A stretch of 64,000 nt of DNA from an uncultured Oscillospiraceae bacterium (GTDB taxonomy: Bacteria > Bacillota > Clostridia > Oscillospirales > Oscillospiraceae). Numbering within the stretch: the first letter of the stretch is position 1; each line of letters begins with the position of its first letter. Made by a program: the position numbers and the translations under genes. Positions 41,702 to 50,363 of the stretch are shown here, piece after piece. The notes under the pieces were generated by a model, which worked only from the letters and a program-made list of their open reading frames with translations, ran no database searches and was not told the DNA's origin. The stretch lies in the NCBI GenBank assembly GCA_947626785.1, contig CANQTO010000009.1, forward strand, positions 1 to 64,000. The letters are read 5' to 3'.

Positions 41702-43239
41702 GGTTTTTCCCTCTCTTTCTCGTCTGTTATCAGCATGCTCCCCGTCTCACGGAGCCGGGTGTGGAAGCTGAAGCACTCCTCCAGCAGCTGGGGCGTCTGG
41801 GCACCACCGGTGGCGGCGCAGGCCCGCTCAAAATAGGCCCGGAGCTGGGGCCGGTAGGCGGGGTGGGCGCAGTTTTCGATGATCTGCCTGGCCCGCTCCT
41901 TGGGGGACAGGCCCCGCAGGTCGGCATAGCCCTGCTCCGTCACCAGCACGTCCACATCGTGCTCCGTGTGGTCCACATGGGGCACCATGGGTACGATGCA
42001 GGAGACCGCGCCGTTCTTGGCGACCGAACCTGTCATAAAGATGGAGATGGCGGAGCTGCGGGCGTAATCGCCGGAGCCGCCGATGCCGTTGTAGATATTC
42101 GTGCCGCCCATCTGGGAGGAATTGACGTTCCCGTAGATGTCGGCCTCCACCGCCGTGTTCATGGCGATGACGCCCAGACGGCGGATGAGCTCGGCGCTGT
42201 TGGAGATCTCCGAATCCCGCAGGACGATCTTGCTCCGGTAGCGCTCCAGATTTTCCAGCAGGCGGCGCATGCCGTCCTCCGACAGGGACAGAGACGTGGC
42301 GGAGGCCAGGTCTGCCTTCCCCGCGTCGATCAGGTCCAGGATGCCGTCCTGCATGACCTCGGAATAGAAGCGCAGATGGGAGAACTCCCCGTCCTTCAGG
42401 CCCAGCAGGACGGCGTTTGCCACGGAACCCACGCCGGACTGGAGGGGCAGCCGGTCCGCCGAGGGCCGCCCTGCGGCTTTTTCCTTCTGGAGAAAGGCCA
42501 GGATATTGGCGGCGATCCGGCGGCTGACCTCATCCTCCGGCGCCAGGGGCCGGGGCTTTTCCGGCGCCTCGCTGAGGACCACCGCGGCGATCTTCTCCGC
42601 CGGGCAGCGGAGCCAGGGCGTTCCGATACGCTGCCCCACCTGGGTGAGGGGGACCGGCCCCCGGCAGGGCGGGTCGGGCAGCCGGACGATGTCATGAAAG
42701 CCCTCCAGCTCCGCCGACTGCTTCAGGTTCAGCTCCACGATCACCCGCTCGGCCGCGTCGATAAAGGCTTGGGAGCAGCCCACCGCTGTGGTGGGGATCA
42801 GGTTCCCCTCTTCTGTGACGGCGGCCGCCTCGATGATGGCCACATGGACCGGCCCGTAAAAGCCCAAGCGGGTGTTCTGGGCCAGCTGCCCCAGATGGAT
42901 GTCCGTAAAAGCGACCGGCTCTCCGGCCTTTCCGTTCACGGCGGCCCGAAGGGCTCCGCTGGTCATGTACGGCAGCCGCCGGGCGATGATGCCCAGAGAA
43001 GCCCAGGCGGAGTCCAGCTCCTCGCCGGTGGAGGCCCCGGAGAGCAGATTCAGCCGGAGCTTCCGTTTCCCGCTGCGGACCTGTTCCGCCAGCGCCAAGG
43101 GCACCGCCTTGGGGCAGCCGGAGGGGGTAAAACCACTGACGGCCACCGTCATGCCGTCTTCAAGCAGCAGGGCGGCCTCCTCCGCCGTCATGAGCTTTTC
43201 TTTCAGCGCCTCACAGCGCAGTCTCTTTTCCCAGTCCAT
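41695..43239 (-). CDS. cat1: Acetyl-CoA hydrolase/transferase family CoA transferase (514 aa)
   Basis: A class I CoA transferase of the Cat1/SucC-like group, which moves CoA between acyl-CoA and acetate or succinate. The catalytic Glu lies in FYSEVMQDGILDL. GGSGDYARSSAISIFMTGS and VPMVPHVDHTEHDVDVLVTEQGYADLRGL are strong family signatures. It lies four bases after the ferredoxin oxidoreductase gamma gene. With that enzyme it would turn 2-oxo acids into acyl-CoA and then free acid plus new acyl-CoA. Confidence 0.93.
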   Translation of the reverse strand: MDWEKRLRCEALKEKLMTAEEAALLLEDGMTVAVSGFTPSGCPKAVPLALAEQVRSGKRKLRLNLLSGASTGEELDSAWASLGIIARRLPYMTSGALRAAVNGKAGEPVAFTDIHLGQLAQNTRLGFYGPVHVAIIEAAAVTEEGNLIPTTAVGCSQAFIDAAERVIVELNLKQSAELEGFHDIVRLPDPPCRGPVPLTQVGQRIGTPWLRCPAEKIAAVVLSEAPEKPRPLAPEDEVSRRIAANILAFLQKEKAAGRPSADRLPLQSGVGSVANAVLLGLKDGEFSHLRFYSEVMQDGILDLIDAGKADLASATSLSLSEDGMRRLLENLERYRSKIVLRDSEISNSAELIRRLGVIAMNTAVEADIYGNVNSSQMGGTNIYNGIGGSGDYARSSAISIFMTGSVAKNGAVSCIVPMVPHVDHTEHDVDVLVTEQGYADLRGLSPKERARQIIENCAHPAYRPQLRAYFERACAATGGAQTPQLLEECFSFHTRLRETGSMLITDEKEREKPC

Positions 43240-43243
43240 CGTT

Positions 43244-43813
43244 TCAGCCCCATTTCCGCGCGAAGGCCGCCGCCTGCTCCGGCGAGATCAGCTCCGCGCC
43301 GGCGTCCAGCGCTCTCCGGTTGATGTCCTCCGTGCCGGCGGGGATGTGGCGCTTGACCGCCTCCAGCAGCGTCTCCCCGTCAAAGAGGCCCAGGGCCTTA
43401 TTGATAGCGCCCACCGCCACGATGTTCGCGGTGAAGGCCTTGCCGACCACCTCCCGGGCGGTTTGCAGCACAGGCACGGAGAGGACCTGCGCCGGGTCCA
43501 GCCCCTCCGGGAGGCGCAGGCTGCTGTCCATCATGATAAGGCCCCCGGCAGCCAGAGTCTTTGAGTAGCTGTCCAGAGACTCCTGGGTCAGAGCCAGGAG
43601 AAAGTCCGGCGCGGTCACCTTGGAATACCAGATCGGCTCCCGGCTCAAAATGGTCTCCGCCTTGCTGACGCCGCCCCTCGCCTCCGGCCCGTAGGCCTGA
43701 GACTGGACAGTCTTCATGCCGCTGATCACGGCGGCCTCGGCAAAAATCACGCTGGCCAGAATGACGCCCTGCCCGCCGGAACCGGCAAAGCGCAGCTCAT
43801 AACGGCCTTTCAT
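43244..43813 (-). CDS. korC: 2-oxoacid:ferredoxin oxidoreductase gamma subunit (189 aa)
   Basis: The gamma subunit/domain of a pyruvate/2-oxoglutarate ferredoxin oxidoreductase. RFAGSGGQGVILASVIFAEAA and the SQAYGPEARGGVSKAETILS block are typical. The ATG at 43813 overlaps the beta gene stop. The longer open frame through the beta gene is a shadow. It acts in the cytoplasm as part of the alpha-beta-gamma-delta complex. Confidence 0.94.
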   Translation of the reverse strand: MKGRYELRFAGSGGQGVILASVIFAEAAVISGMKTVQSQAYGPEARGGVSKAETILSREPIWYSKVTAPDFLLALTQESLDSYSKTLAAGGLIMMDSSLRLPEGLDPAQVLSVPVLQTAREVVGKAFTANIVAVGAINKALGLFDGETLLEAVKRHIPAGTEDINRRALDAGAELISPEQAAAFARKWG

Positions 43814-44673
43814 TCGCGCGCCTCCTCCCCTTCGCCGCCGGTTTTCCGGCAGGCCTCGATCACCTTGGCGTACTCCTCCGTATACTCGGGGTAGTCGTTG
43901 TAGGCCAGGATCCCGATCCGCTTTTTGCCCTTCCGCTCTCCCTCGGGCATGCTGTAGTACCGGGCGGTGGGGATCAGATTGTCCCGCTGCCACTTGAGCA
44001 TATCCACCGCGTCGCCCTTCTTGTTCTTCCGGCCATAGTAGGTAGGGCAGACGGAGTACACGTCCACAAAGGAGAAGCCCTTGTGCAAAATGGCCTGCTT
44101 GATGATGTCGATGGTCTCCCGGACGTGATAGACGTCCCCTCTCGCAGAGAAGGAGGCCCCGGCGCCCCAGGCCAGGTTGGCGATATCGAAAGGCCGGTCC
44201 ACGTTGCCGTAGGGCGCGGTGGTGGCCCGGTCGCCGTTGGGCGTGGTGGGGGAGTACTGCCCGCCGGTCATGCCGTAGATGTTGTTGTTGAAGGCGATGA
44301 CCGTCAGGCCCATGTTCCGCCGGGCCGCGTGGATCAGATGGTTGCCGCCGATGGCGGAGCAGTCCCCGTCCCCGGTGAGGACGATCACGTGCAGCTTGGG
44401 GTTGGCGAATTTGATGCCGGTGGCAAAAGCGATGGCCCGGCCGTGGGTGGTGTGGATGGAATTGAAGTCCAGGTATCCGGCGGCCCGGGAGGAGCAGCCG
44501 ATCCCGGAGACGACCACGAAGTCCTCCCGGTTGAAGTTCAGGGCGGGGTCCTCGATCAACTCGTGGATCGCCACGGCCACGTCCCGCATGATGACGCCGT
44601 TGCCGCAGCCGGGACACCAGATCTGGGGAAGGTGGTCGATCCTCATATACAGATGGACAAGATCACTGGGCAT
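43810..44673 (-). CDS. korB: 2-oxoacid:ferredoxin oxidoreductase beta subunit (287 aa)
   Basis: The thiamine diphosphate-binding subunit. WCPGCGNGVIM and GIGCSSR carry conserved cysteines for a 4Fe-4S cluster, and GDGDCSAIGGNHLIHAARRN...NNNIYGMTGGQ binds thiamine diphosphate and magnesium. It overlaps both neighbours by a few bases. The group with separate alpha, beta, gamma and delta genes is commonest for 2-oxoglutarate, but branched-chain oxo acids are possible. Confidence 0.95.
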   Translation of the reverse strand: MPSDLVHLYMRIDHLPQIWCPGCGNGVIMRDVAVAIHELIEDPALNFNREDFVVVSGIGCSSRAAGYLDFNSIHTTHGRAIAFATGIKFANPKLHVIVLTGDGDCSAIGGNHLIHAARRNMGLTVIAFNNNIYGMTGGQYSPTTPNGDRATTAPYGNVDRPFDIANLAWGAGASFSARGDVYHVRETIDIIKQAILHKGFSFVDVYSVCPTYYGRKNKKGDAVDMLKWQRDNLIPTARYYSMPEGERKGKKRIGILAYNDYPEYTEEYAKVIEACRKTGGEGEEARE

Positions 44674-45814
44674 ATCCGTTTTCCTCCATTTCGTTCAGCT
44701 TATCCAGAATGTCCCGGGGCGAGATGACCGTCCCGTCCACCCGGCCGAGAAAGTCCACGGGCTTTTCGCGGCCTACGGCCCGCTGGACCTCCAGCAGCAT
44801 CTGCCCGTGGTTGTGCTCCACCATGAGCAGGCGCTTGAGCTGGGGGAGCCGGGCGCGGAGCTGCCCGGCCGGGAAGGGCCAGACGGTCACGGGCCGGAAC
44901 ATACCGACCCTTTTCCCCGCTGCCCGGGCCTCCAGCACGGCGTCCATCACGGCCCGGGCCGTGCCGCCGAAGCAGACGATGGCGGTCTCGGCGTCGTCCA
45001 TGGCGTATTCCTCCACGCGCACGATGTCGCCGGTGTTCTTTTCCACCTTATCCAGCAGCCGGGTCACCAGCTTGCCGGCGATCTCGCTGCTGTTGGTGGG
45101 AAAGCCGGACTCGTCGTGGGCGTTGCCGGTGATGTTGTAGCGCTCCCCGTGGCCGAAGGGCTTCATGGCGGGCACGTACTGGCCCTCGGGCACATAGTAG
45201 CACTGCTTGTTGGCCCCGTCGTGGAAGGACATTTTGCGCTGGTTGATGATCAGATCGGAGGGCCTGGGCAGCTCCACGCCCTCCCGCATATGCCCCACGA
45301 TCTCATCCATCAGAAAGAGCACCGGCGTACGGTATTTTTCCGCCAGATTGAAGGCCCGGATGATCAGCGTATAGGTCTCCAGGACGGAGGACGGGGAGAG
45401 GGCGATCACCGGATGGTCCCCATGGGTGCCCCAGCGGGCCTGCATATAGTCCCCCTGAGCGGGGCTGGTGGCCAGGCCCGTGGAGGGTCCCGCCCGCTGC
45501 ACGTCCACCACCACGCAGGGGATCTCCGCCATCATGCCGTAGCCCAGGTTCTCCTGCATCAGGGAAAAGCCCGGCCCGGAGGTGGCGGTCATGGCCTTTA
45601 AGCCTGCGGCGGAGGCGCCGAGGACCGCGGCGATGGAGGCCAGCTCATCCTCCATCTGGATGAACTTCCCGCCCACCTGGGGGAGCCGGACGGCGCTCTG
45701 CTCCGCGATCTCCGTGGAGGGCGTGATGGGGTAACCGGCAAAGAAGCGCATCCCGGCGGCGATAGCCCCCTCTACGGCGGCTTCATTGCCCTGCATCAAA
45801 ACGGCTTTCGACAT
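44663..45814 (-). CDS. korA: 2-oxoacid:ferredoxin oxidoreductase alpha subunit (383 aa)
   Basis: The pyrimidine-binding alpha subunit: GNEAAVEGAIAAGMRFFAGYPITPSTEIAE and the SGPGFSLMQENLGYGMMAEIPCVVVDVQRAGPSTGLATSPAQGD block are strongly conserved. It ends inside the beta gene and begins 13 bases after the ferredoxin gene. Length is normal. Confidence 0.95.
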   Translation of the reverse strand: MSKAVLMQGNEAAVEGAIAAGMRFFAGYPITPSTEIAEQSAVRLPQVGGKFIQMEDELASIAAVLGASAAGLKAMTATSGPGFSLMQENLGYGMMAEIPCVVVDVQRAGPSTGLATSPAQGDYMQARWGTHGDHPVIALSPSSVLETYTLIIRAFNLAEKYRTPVLFLMDEIVGHMREGVELPRPSDLIINQRKMSFHDGANKQCYYVPEGQYVPAMKPFGHGERYNITGNAHDESGFPTNSSEIAGKLVTRLLDKVEKNTGDIVRVEEYAMDDAETAIVCFGGTARAVMDAVLEARAAGKRVGMFRPVTVWPFPAGQLRARLPQLKRLLMVEHNHGQMLLEVQRAVGREKPVDFLGRVDGTVISPRDILDKLNEMEENGYAQ

Positions 45815-45826
45815 ACTGTTTCCTCC

Positions 45827-46027
45827 TCATTCTTCCTCATTGACCAGATAGATCGCGTAATCCGGGCAGCGCAGCTCGCACATTCCACAGGCAACGCACT
45901 GTTCCGCCTGCTTGATGGACACTTTCCCGCCCTTGAGCTCCAATACCTGCCGGGGACAGAAGGCCGCGCAAATCCCGCAGCCCTTGCACCAGGCACTCTC
46001 CAAGATCAGCTTTTTCCGACCGGGCAT
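45827..46027 (-). CDS. korD: 2-oxoacid:ferredoxin oxidoreductase delta subunit, 2x4Fe-4S (66 aa)
   Basis: A small ferredoxin-like protein with two CxxCxxCxxxC sets (CKGCGICAAFCP and CVACGMCELRCP), which carry electrons from the thiamine site to free ferredoxin. The ATG at 46027 is favoured; GGAG lies 12 bases upstream. First gene of the kor operon. A TATAAT (46081-46076 on the minus strand) gives a likely start of transcription, and the leader can form a small CAGAGC/GCTCTG hairpin. Confidence 0.93.
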   Translation of the reverse strand: MPGRKKLILESAWCKGCGICAAFCPRQVLELKGGKVSIKQAEQCVACGMCELRCPDYAIYLVNEEE

Positions 46028-46075
46028 GACTGTTTCAACTCCTTTTTTCAGAGCCTCTCGCTCTGGAATGGCCTT

Positions 46076-46081
46076 ATTATA
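46076..46081 (-). promoter_or_regulatory. -10 box of the kor operon
   Basis: Consensus TATAAT on the minus strand 49 bases before korD. The -35 region (TTTTCT around 46104-46099) is poor, which fits a gene needing an activator such as the divergent LysR protein. Confidence 0.55.
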
Positions 46082-46122
46082 TATCGGGACCTGAAAAAAG
46101 AAAAACACTTTTTCACTTGCTG

Positions 46123-46151
46123 TTGCCACAGGCGTTTGCCTGTGATAGAAT
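46123..46151 (+). promoter_or_regulatory. LysR promoter with internal operator dyad
   Basis: TTGCCA (46123-46128) and TAGAAT (46146-46151) are 17 bases apart. A perfect dyad CACAGGC-GTTT-GCCTGTG (46127-46144) fills the spacer. This fits a LysR binding site used for self-repression and activation of the divergent kor operon. Confidence 0.7.
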
Positions 46152-46176
46152 CGAGGAGACGGGAGGGGAGAACGGT

Positions 46177-47109
46177 ATGAATTTTTTGAATCTCCAGTAT
46201 TTTCTGAAAGCCGCCGAGGAGAGAAACATCACCCGCGCGGCCAGGAAGCTGTACATATCCCAGCAGTCCCTCAGCGGGCATATCGCCAAGCTGGAGGAGG
46301 AGCTGGGCGTCCCGCTCTTTGAGCGGGGCACGGAGCTGAAGCTGACCTATGCCGGGGAGCGGGTGGAGCTGCTGGCGAGAAAGATCTGCTCGCTGGAGCA
46401 GGAGATCCTCCAGGAGACGGACGAGATCCGGGACCGGCGCCGGGGCCGGCTGCGCCTGGGCATCTCGTACACCTGTGGCCGGGCGATCCTCCCCGCCGTC
46501 CTGCCGGAATTTCACCGGAACCACCCTCTGGTGGAATTCAGCCTGGTGGAGGGGAACCATTTGCAGCTGAACAACCGGCTCCGGAACGGAGAGATCGACG
46601 TGCTGATCGGCTATATGCCCATTGACGTCTTGGGGGCGGAGGTGGAGCCGCTTTTGAGGGAACGGCTGTTCCTGGTATGCCCCAAGGCCATGCTCCGGCA
46701 GGCCCCGGGAGAGAGCGGGGAGCAGCTGGATATGGCCGCGCTCCAGGGGCGGCCTTTTATCCTGCTGAAGGAGGGGAACCGGATCCGCGCCATGCTGGAC
46801 GCGTATCTGGCGAAGCTGGACCTGACGCCTCCGCCGCTGCTGCTGGAGACGGAGAATATCGAGACGGCCTTTTCCCTGGCGGAGCAGGGTATGGGGATCA
46901 CGGTCTATCCCGAGCTTTTCCTTACGGCGCTCCATCCCGACGCGCTTCTGGAGAACGCCCCGGTGGCCCTGCTTCCTCTCCCGGGAGAGGAGACCCTGGG
47001 CTGTCTGGCTATCGCTTTTTTGGAGAGCAGCTACCGGTCCCCAGCGGTCCTGGACTTTATCGCCCTGTGCCGGAGAAAGGCTGCCCAGTGGGAGCGGATA
47101 TCCCGCTGA
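46177..47109 (+). CDS. LysR family regulator of the kor operon (310 aa)
   Basis: The helix-turn-helix is clear (LNLQYFLKAAEERNITRAARKLYISQQSLSGHIAKLEEELGVPLFERG), followed by the effector-binding domain (LRLGISYTCGRAILPAVLPEFHRNHPLVEFSLVEGNH). GGGAGGGGAG precedes ATG 46177. The longer frame from 46117 would start inside the promoter and is rejected. Divergent location and the shared dyad suggest it controls korDABC-cat1. Confidence 0.93.
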   Translation: MNFLNLQYFLKAAEERNITRAARKLYISQQSLSGHIAKLEEELGVPLFERGTELKLTYAGERVELLARKICSLEQEILQETDEIRDRRRGRLRLGISYTCGRAILPAVLPEFHRNHPLVEFSLVEGNHLQLNNRLRNGEIDVLIGYMPIDVLGAEVEPLLRERLFLVCPKAMLRQAPGESGEQLDMAALQGRPFILLKEGNRIRAMLDAYLAKLDLTPPPLLLETENIETAFSLAEQGMGITVYPELFLTALHPDALLENAPVALLPLPGEETLGCLAIAFLESSYRSPAVLDFIALCRRKAAQWERISR

Positions 47110-47112
47110 AAA

Positions 47113-47209
47113 AAAGAAGGAGGGGCTGTGAAATTCTGAGCCGCTTGCGGCTCTTTTTTTCACAGCCCCTTTTTTTTCAGGGACTTTTTTCACAGCCCCT
47201 CCTTCTTTA
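47113..47209. terminator. Nested long inverted repeat and terminators
   Basis: AAGAAGGAGGGGCTGTGAAA and its complement (about 47189-47208) frame a region with an inner GAGCCGC/GCGGCTC hairpin and a second TTTCACAGCCCC (47158-47169). Either right arm can pair with the left arm. Both give T-runs, so it can end LysR from the left and the lipoprotein genes from the right. Confidence 0.65.
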
Positions 47210-47230
47210 TTCCTATGATCAGTCGTATTA

Positions 47231-47881
47231 TCAGGCGTAGAAATCGAACAACGGCCCCACATAGGTATCGTCCTCTATCATCATGGCCGTAAAGCCGGAG
47301 GACAGCATGTCCCAGATGTGATAATACAGGTCGTAGCTGATACTCTGCTCTTCCGTCCAGGCGTTTACCGCGTGGGCCAGAACGAGGGTCCGCTCTTTCC
47401 ACAGAGACGAGAGGCCCGAGAGGTGATCGGCGCTGAATTCCTCTTCGATCCCGCTGTTGATATAGCTCTCCATCGCCTCGTCCTTTCGCATATCCTGGGA
47501 TTCATCTGTGCCGTACCGCTTTTCGACTTCATCCCGGATGAGCGTGCAGGTTTTCCACAGATCGGGAACGCTGCCGTTATCCAGGCTGAGATAGGCTTCC
47601 TCCGCGCCCCATTCGCCGGCTATGTGCTCCTGGATGGAGGCTTTCAGGGCCGCAAACTCTTCCGCGGTGAGTCCGTAGCTGTTCAGGACTTCCTCCGGGA
47701 CCGCTTCTTCCGCCGGGGCCTCCTCGCCGCCGCTCTCCTCCGCGTCTGCGGGCGCTTCCGTGTTCTCCGCTGGGGACGGCTCTTGGGCCTGCGGCTGCTC
47801 GCTGCTCCCGCCGGAGGAGCAGGCGGCCAGGGAGAGGGCCAGGCATAGGGTGAGTAGAAGAGCTGTCAGTCTCTTTTTCAT
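47231..47881 (-). CDS. Lipoprotein 4 of the array (216 aa)
   Basis: The leader MKKRLTALLLTLCLALSLAAC ends in a lipobox with acylated Cys21, followed by SSGGSS. A low-complexity acidic linker (about 25-65, rich in E, A, P) leads to a mature domain with no family I know (SYGLTAEEFAALKASIQEHIAGEWGAEEAYLSLDN). LTxxxxxxLxxxIxEHIxxEW recurs in lipoproteins 1 and 3 in weaker form, so these may be distant relatives. It is the last gene of the four-gene array. Confidence 0.82.
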   Translation of the reverse strand: MKKRLTALLLTLCLALSLAACSSGGSSEQPQAQEPSPAENTEAPADAEESGGEEAPAEEAVPEEVLNSYGLTAEEFAALKASIQEHIAGEWGAEEAYLSLDNGSVPDLWKTCTLIRDEVEKRYGTDESQDMRKDEAMESYINSGIEEEFSADHLSGLSSLWKERTLVLAHAVNAWTEEQSISYDLYYHIWDMLSSGFTAMMIEDDTYVGPLFDFYA

Positions 47882-47923
47882 CGTGTCGTTTTTCCTTTCT
47901 CTGCTTCATGATTTATTGCGCTC

Positions 47924-48835
47924 TTATTTGCCCAGGTCCAGAGCGGCCTCCGGCGTGAATATCCGGTCGTCCCCGCCGGGCAGCTCGATGGAGAAGTATT
48001 CCACGCTGACCGTCTCCACCTCGTCCAGCGTGGCGGAGAAGAATTCAACGTCGAGAAGCGCGGCGGTATGCGGGTAAAGATCGATCCCCTCAAACGCGGC
48101 GCCTTCTTCCCCGTTGACGGTCAGGGAGGTAAAGAACGAGCGGGTCTCATCGGTGTTGTTTTCCAGATAGAAGGTCAGGCCGTCATATACCGGGCCCTGA
48201 TAGGGTCCCTGATAGACCACCTTGTACCGCTCATCCTCATAGACCGTCTGGCCGGAGCTGTCGCAGAGGCGCTCATAGCTGCCGGCGGCGCTGGTGCGGA
48301 CGGTCAGGATACCGGGGTCCCCCACGCCGGTGTACATATCAAAGGACAGCTCGCCGATCTCCTCGATGCCATAGCGCTCCAGCTGGGACGGGAAAAAGAC
48401 GAATTGCGCCTCCGCCGTCTCACCGGCGGGCACCGTCTCCCAGATCCCGCCCATCGCGTCCGAGATCATATATCCGTTGACGCAGACTTCAGCGCCAACT
48501 CCCGATATGAAGTCCACTTCCTCCGAGGTGTCGTTTTCCAGGGCCAGGGTGATGATCTCATACGGTCCCGTCTCGTCCAGGGAGATGCCTGTCGCCCGGA
48601 TGGCGATGCCGTTGTCCTCGTATAAGACCTGCTCCTCCAGCGTAGTGGAAAGGGTAGGAGTAGGCTCAGGAGTAGGAGTGGGCTCTAGGGTCTCCGCTTC
48701 TTCTACGGGCGGCGCGCTCTCGGCGGGGCTCTCCGCCGCCTGGGACGGCTGGGCGCTGCTCCCGCCGGAGGAGCAGGCCGCCAGGGAGAGGGCGAGGCAA
48801 AGGGTAAGTAAAAGGGCTAAAATTCTCTTTTTCAT
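47924..48835 (-). CDS. Lipoprotein 3 of the array, beta-rich domains (303 aa)
   Basis: The leader is nearly identical to the others (MKKRILALLLTLCLALSLAAC). A proline-threonine linker (TLEPTPTPEPTPTLSTT) follows. The mature part is beta-rich and contains two similar Ig-like units (IRATGISLDETGPYEIITLALENDTSEEVDF and KVVYQGPYQGPVYDGLTFYLENNTDETRSFF). Its form differs from the helical products of the other three genes. Extracellular and membrane-bound; role unknown. Confidence 0.82.
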   Translation of the reverse strand: MKKRILALLLTLCLALSLAACSSGGSSAQPSQAAESPAESAPPVEEAETLEPTPTPEPTPTLSTTLEEQVLYEDNGIAIRATGISLDETGPYEIITLALENDTSEEVDFISGVGAEVCVNGYMISDAMGGIWETVPAGETAEAQFVFFPSQLERYGIEEIGELSFDMYTGVGDPGILTVRTSAAGSYERLCDSSGQTVYEDERYKVVYQGPYQGPVYDGLTFYLENNTDETRSFFTSLTVNGEEGAAFEGIDLYPHTAALLDVEFFSATLDEVETVSVEYFSIELPGGDDRIFTPEAALDLGK

Positions 48836-48870
48836 CGTGATATAGTTCCTTTCTCTGATAGGTCTATTAT

Positions 48871-49491
48871 TTAATCAAAGGTGAAGTAATCCTGAATATA
48901 TTCGGAGTTCTTAAGCAACACATATAAGTGATCGAGATATACAGATTCCACGCTCTCAAATTCATTGAGCCAGTTAGCGACGCCTTTTGAAGCCGCGTCC
49001 ATAATTTCCTTATCAGGCGACGCAGGAATGAGCGTTTCATCAATGGGTCGATCTGCATCTAATGTTATTTTAAAATAGATAGCATCGAGCAAGCTGTTAT
49101 AATAATCCCAGGCGGCCTGCTCGGTCGGCCAGGCAAAATCATCCTGGCTGATCCCGTTCGGAATGAGGTATTCTTCAGAGATCGACTTAGCCATGTACGA
49201 CAAGAGCTCCTGCGTATCTTCATCAAAAATCGGATCTTCCGCCGTTTTTGCGGGCCGGAGCCCGGACTCGTTACCTTCCGGCATCTCCGCATCCTCCTCG
49301 CTGCTCTCGGCCTGTTCCTCCGTCGGTTCGCTGCTTTCCTCTGCCGTGGACGGCTCCGAGGTCTGGGACGGCTCCTGCGTCTGCGAAGGCTCCTGCGTCT
49401 GCGGAGACGCGCTGCTCCCGCCGGAGGAGCAGGCCGCCAGGGAGAGGGCGAGGCAAAGGGTAAACACAAGGGCTAAAATTCTGTTTTTCAT
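48871..49491 (-). CDS. Lipoprotein 2 of the array (206 aa)
   Basis: Leader MKNRILALVFTLCLALSLAAC with lipobox, then SSGGSS and a linker of QTQEPSQT repeats rich in S, T and E (about 25-70). The mature domain is helical (YLIPNGISQDDFAWPTEQAAWDYYNSLLDAIYFKIT). The phrase DFAWPTEQAAWDYY resembles GFVWPDANAYFWGE in lipoprotein 1, so the two domains are related. Upstream spacer TCGTGATATAGTTCCTTTC (minus strand complement of the ribosome site) matches that of its neighbour. Confidence 0.82.
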   Translation of the reverse strand: MKNRILALVFTLCLALSLAACSSGGSSASPQTQEPSQTQEPSQTSEPSTAEESSEPTEEQAESSEEDAEMPEGNESGLRPAKTAEDPIFDEDTQELLSYMAKSISEEYLIPNGISQDDFAWPTEQAAWDYYNSLLDAIYFKITLDADRPIDETLIPASPDKEIMDAASKGVANWLNEFESVESVYLDHLYVLLKNSEYIQDYFTFD

Positions 49492-49515
49492 CGTGATATA
49501 GTTCCTTTCTCTGAT

Positions 49516-50124
49516 TTATTCGAAGGTCACGTTGTCCGCGAGGAACTGCGCGGCCTTTTCAGCGCTCACGTCATTTCCGTCAGAAAGCGCATTTTCATAA
49601 AGAGCATCAAAGTCGCCGCCTGCCTGCACCCATTCATAAATGCCGTACATCATGGCTCTTGCTAAAGCGTTATCCTCCTCGGATAAATTGTTGATGGTTT
49701 CAGGCGGCTCAGAAGTAAACTCAAAATTGCTCAGTTGCTGCATAACGAACCGGGTCTCGCCCCAAAAATAGGCGTTGGCATCCGGCCACACAAAGCCGGC
49801 TGGGCTGATGTCATAGACATTCAAATAATCCTCGGTCACATTTTCCCTGATCGTGTCGGCCAGCTCCTGCAGGGCCTGATTGGTGAGCCCGTATTCGTTT
49901 AATTCGCCTGGTTCCGGCGCGGCGTTTCTGGCCTCGGATCCCGCCAGGGCGGCCTCGGCTTCCGCCAAAGCCTTTTGGGCGTCTGACAACTCGTTATTGC
50001 CGGGCGCTTCCTCCGCTGCGGCGGGCTCTTGGGCGGCACTGCCGCTCCCGCCGGAGGAGCAGGCAGCCAGGGAGAGAACAAGGCAGAAGGTAAGTACAAG
50101 GGCTAAAATTCTGTTTTTCATCAT
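49516..50124 (-). CDS. Lipoprotein 1 of the array (202 aa)
   Basis: First gene of the array. Leader MMKNRILALVLTFCLVLSLAAC with lipobox (Cys22), then SSGGSGS and an alanine-glutamate helix (DAQKALAEAEAALAGSEARN). The mature helical domain has LTNQALQELADTIRENVTEDYLNVYDISPAGFVWPDANAYFW. AAGGAG lies seven bases before the first of two ATG codons. A likely -10 box (TATTAT on the minus strand, 50162-50157) lies upstream. It ends 24 bases before lipoprotein 2. Confidence 0.82.
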   Translation of the reverse strand: MMKNRILALVLTFCLVLSLAACSSGGSGSAAQEPAAAEEAPGNNELSDAQKALAEAEAALAGSEARNAAPEPGELNEYGLTNQALQELADTIRENVTEDYLNVYDISPAGFVWPDANAYFWGETRFVMQQLSNFEFTSEPPETINNLSEEDNALARAMMYGIYEWVQAGGDFDALYENALSDGNDVSAEKAAQFLADNVTFE

Positions 50125-50307
50125 GTTGGATCTCCTTATTAAATTGATTTACTCATAATATATTCGACGGAAAAGCCCCCCAGGGGGACAGAGAGAAGAA
50201 AATTTTTTTGAAAATTAACAAGTAAGTGCCATGAAGGTGCGGAGCTTATTTTCCTGCATAGTAGCTTTTGTTTGCTTCGAAAAGAATTTTCCCTTCTTTA
50301 ACACACC

Positions 50308-50351
50308 AAGGGGCTGTAGCTTAACATTTTCGTTTTGCTACAGCCCCTTGT
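50308..50351 (-). terminator. Terminator after sigma factor fusion gene
   Basis: CAAGGGGCTGTAGC and GCTACAGCCCCTTG form a 14-base-pair perfect stem around a T-rich loop. It lies 12 bases past the stop on the minus strand; no long U-tract follows. The stretch 50125-50307 holds the lipoprotein promoter and no ORF. Confidence 0.65.
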
Positions 50352-50363
50352 ATCTATAAAGTG

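Noticed and set aside
43814-44617. Extended frame upstream of korC running through korB
   Set aside because: The region encodes the korB thiamine-binding subunit in another frame. The korC family start MKGRYELRFAGSGGQG is at 43813.
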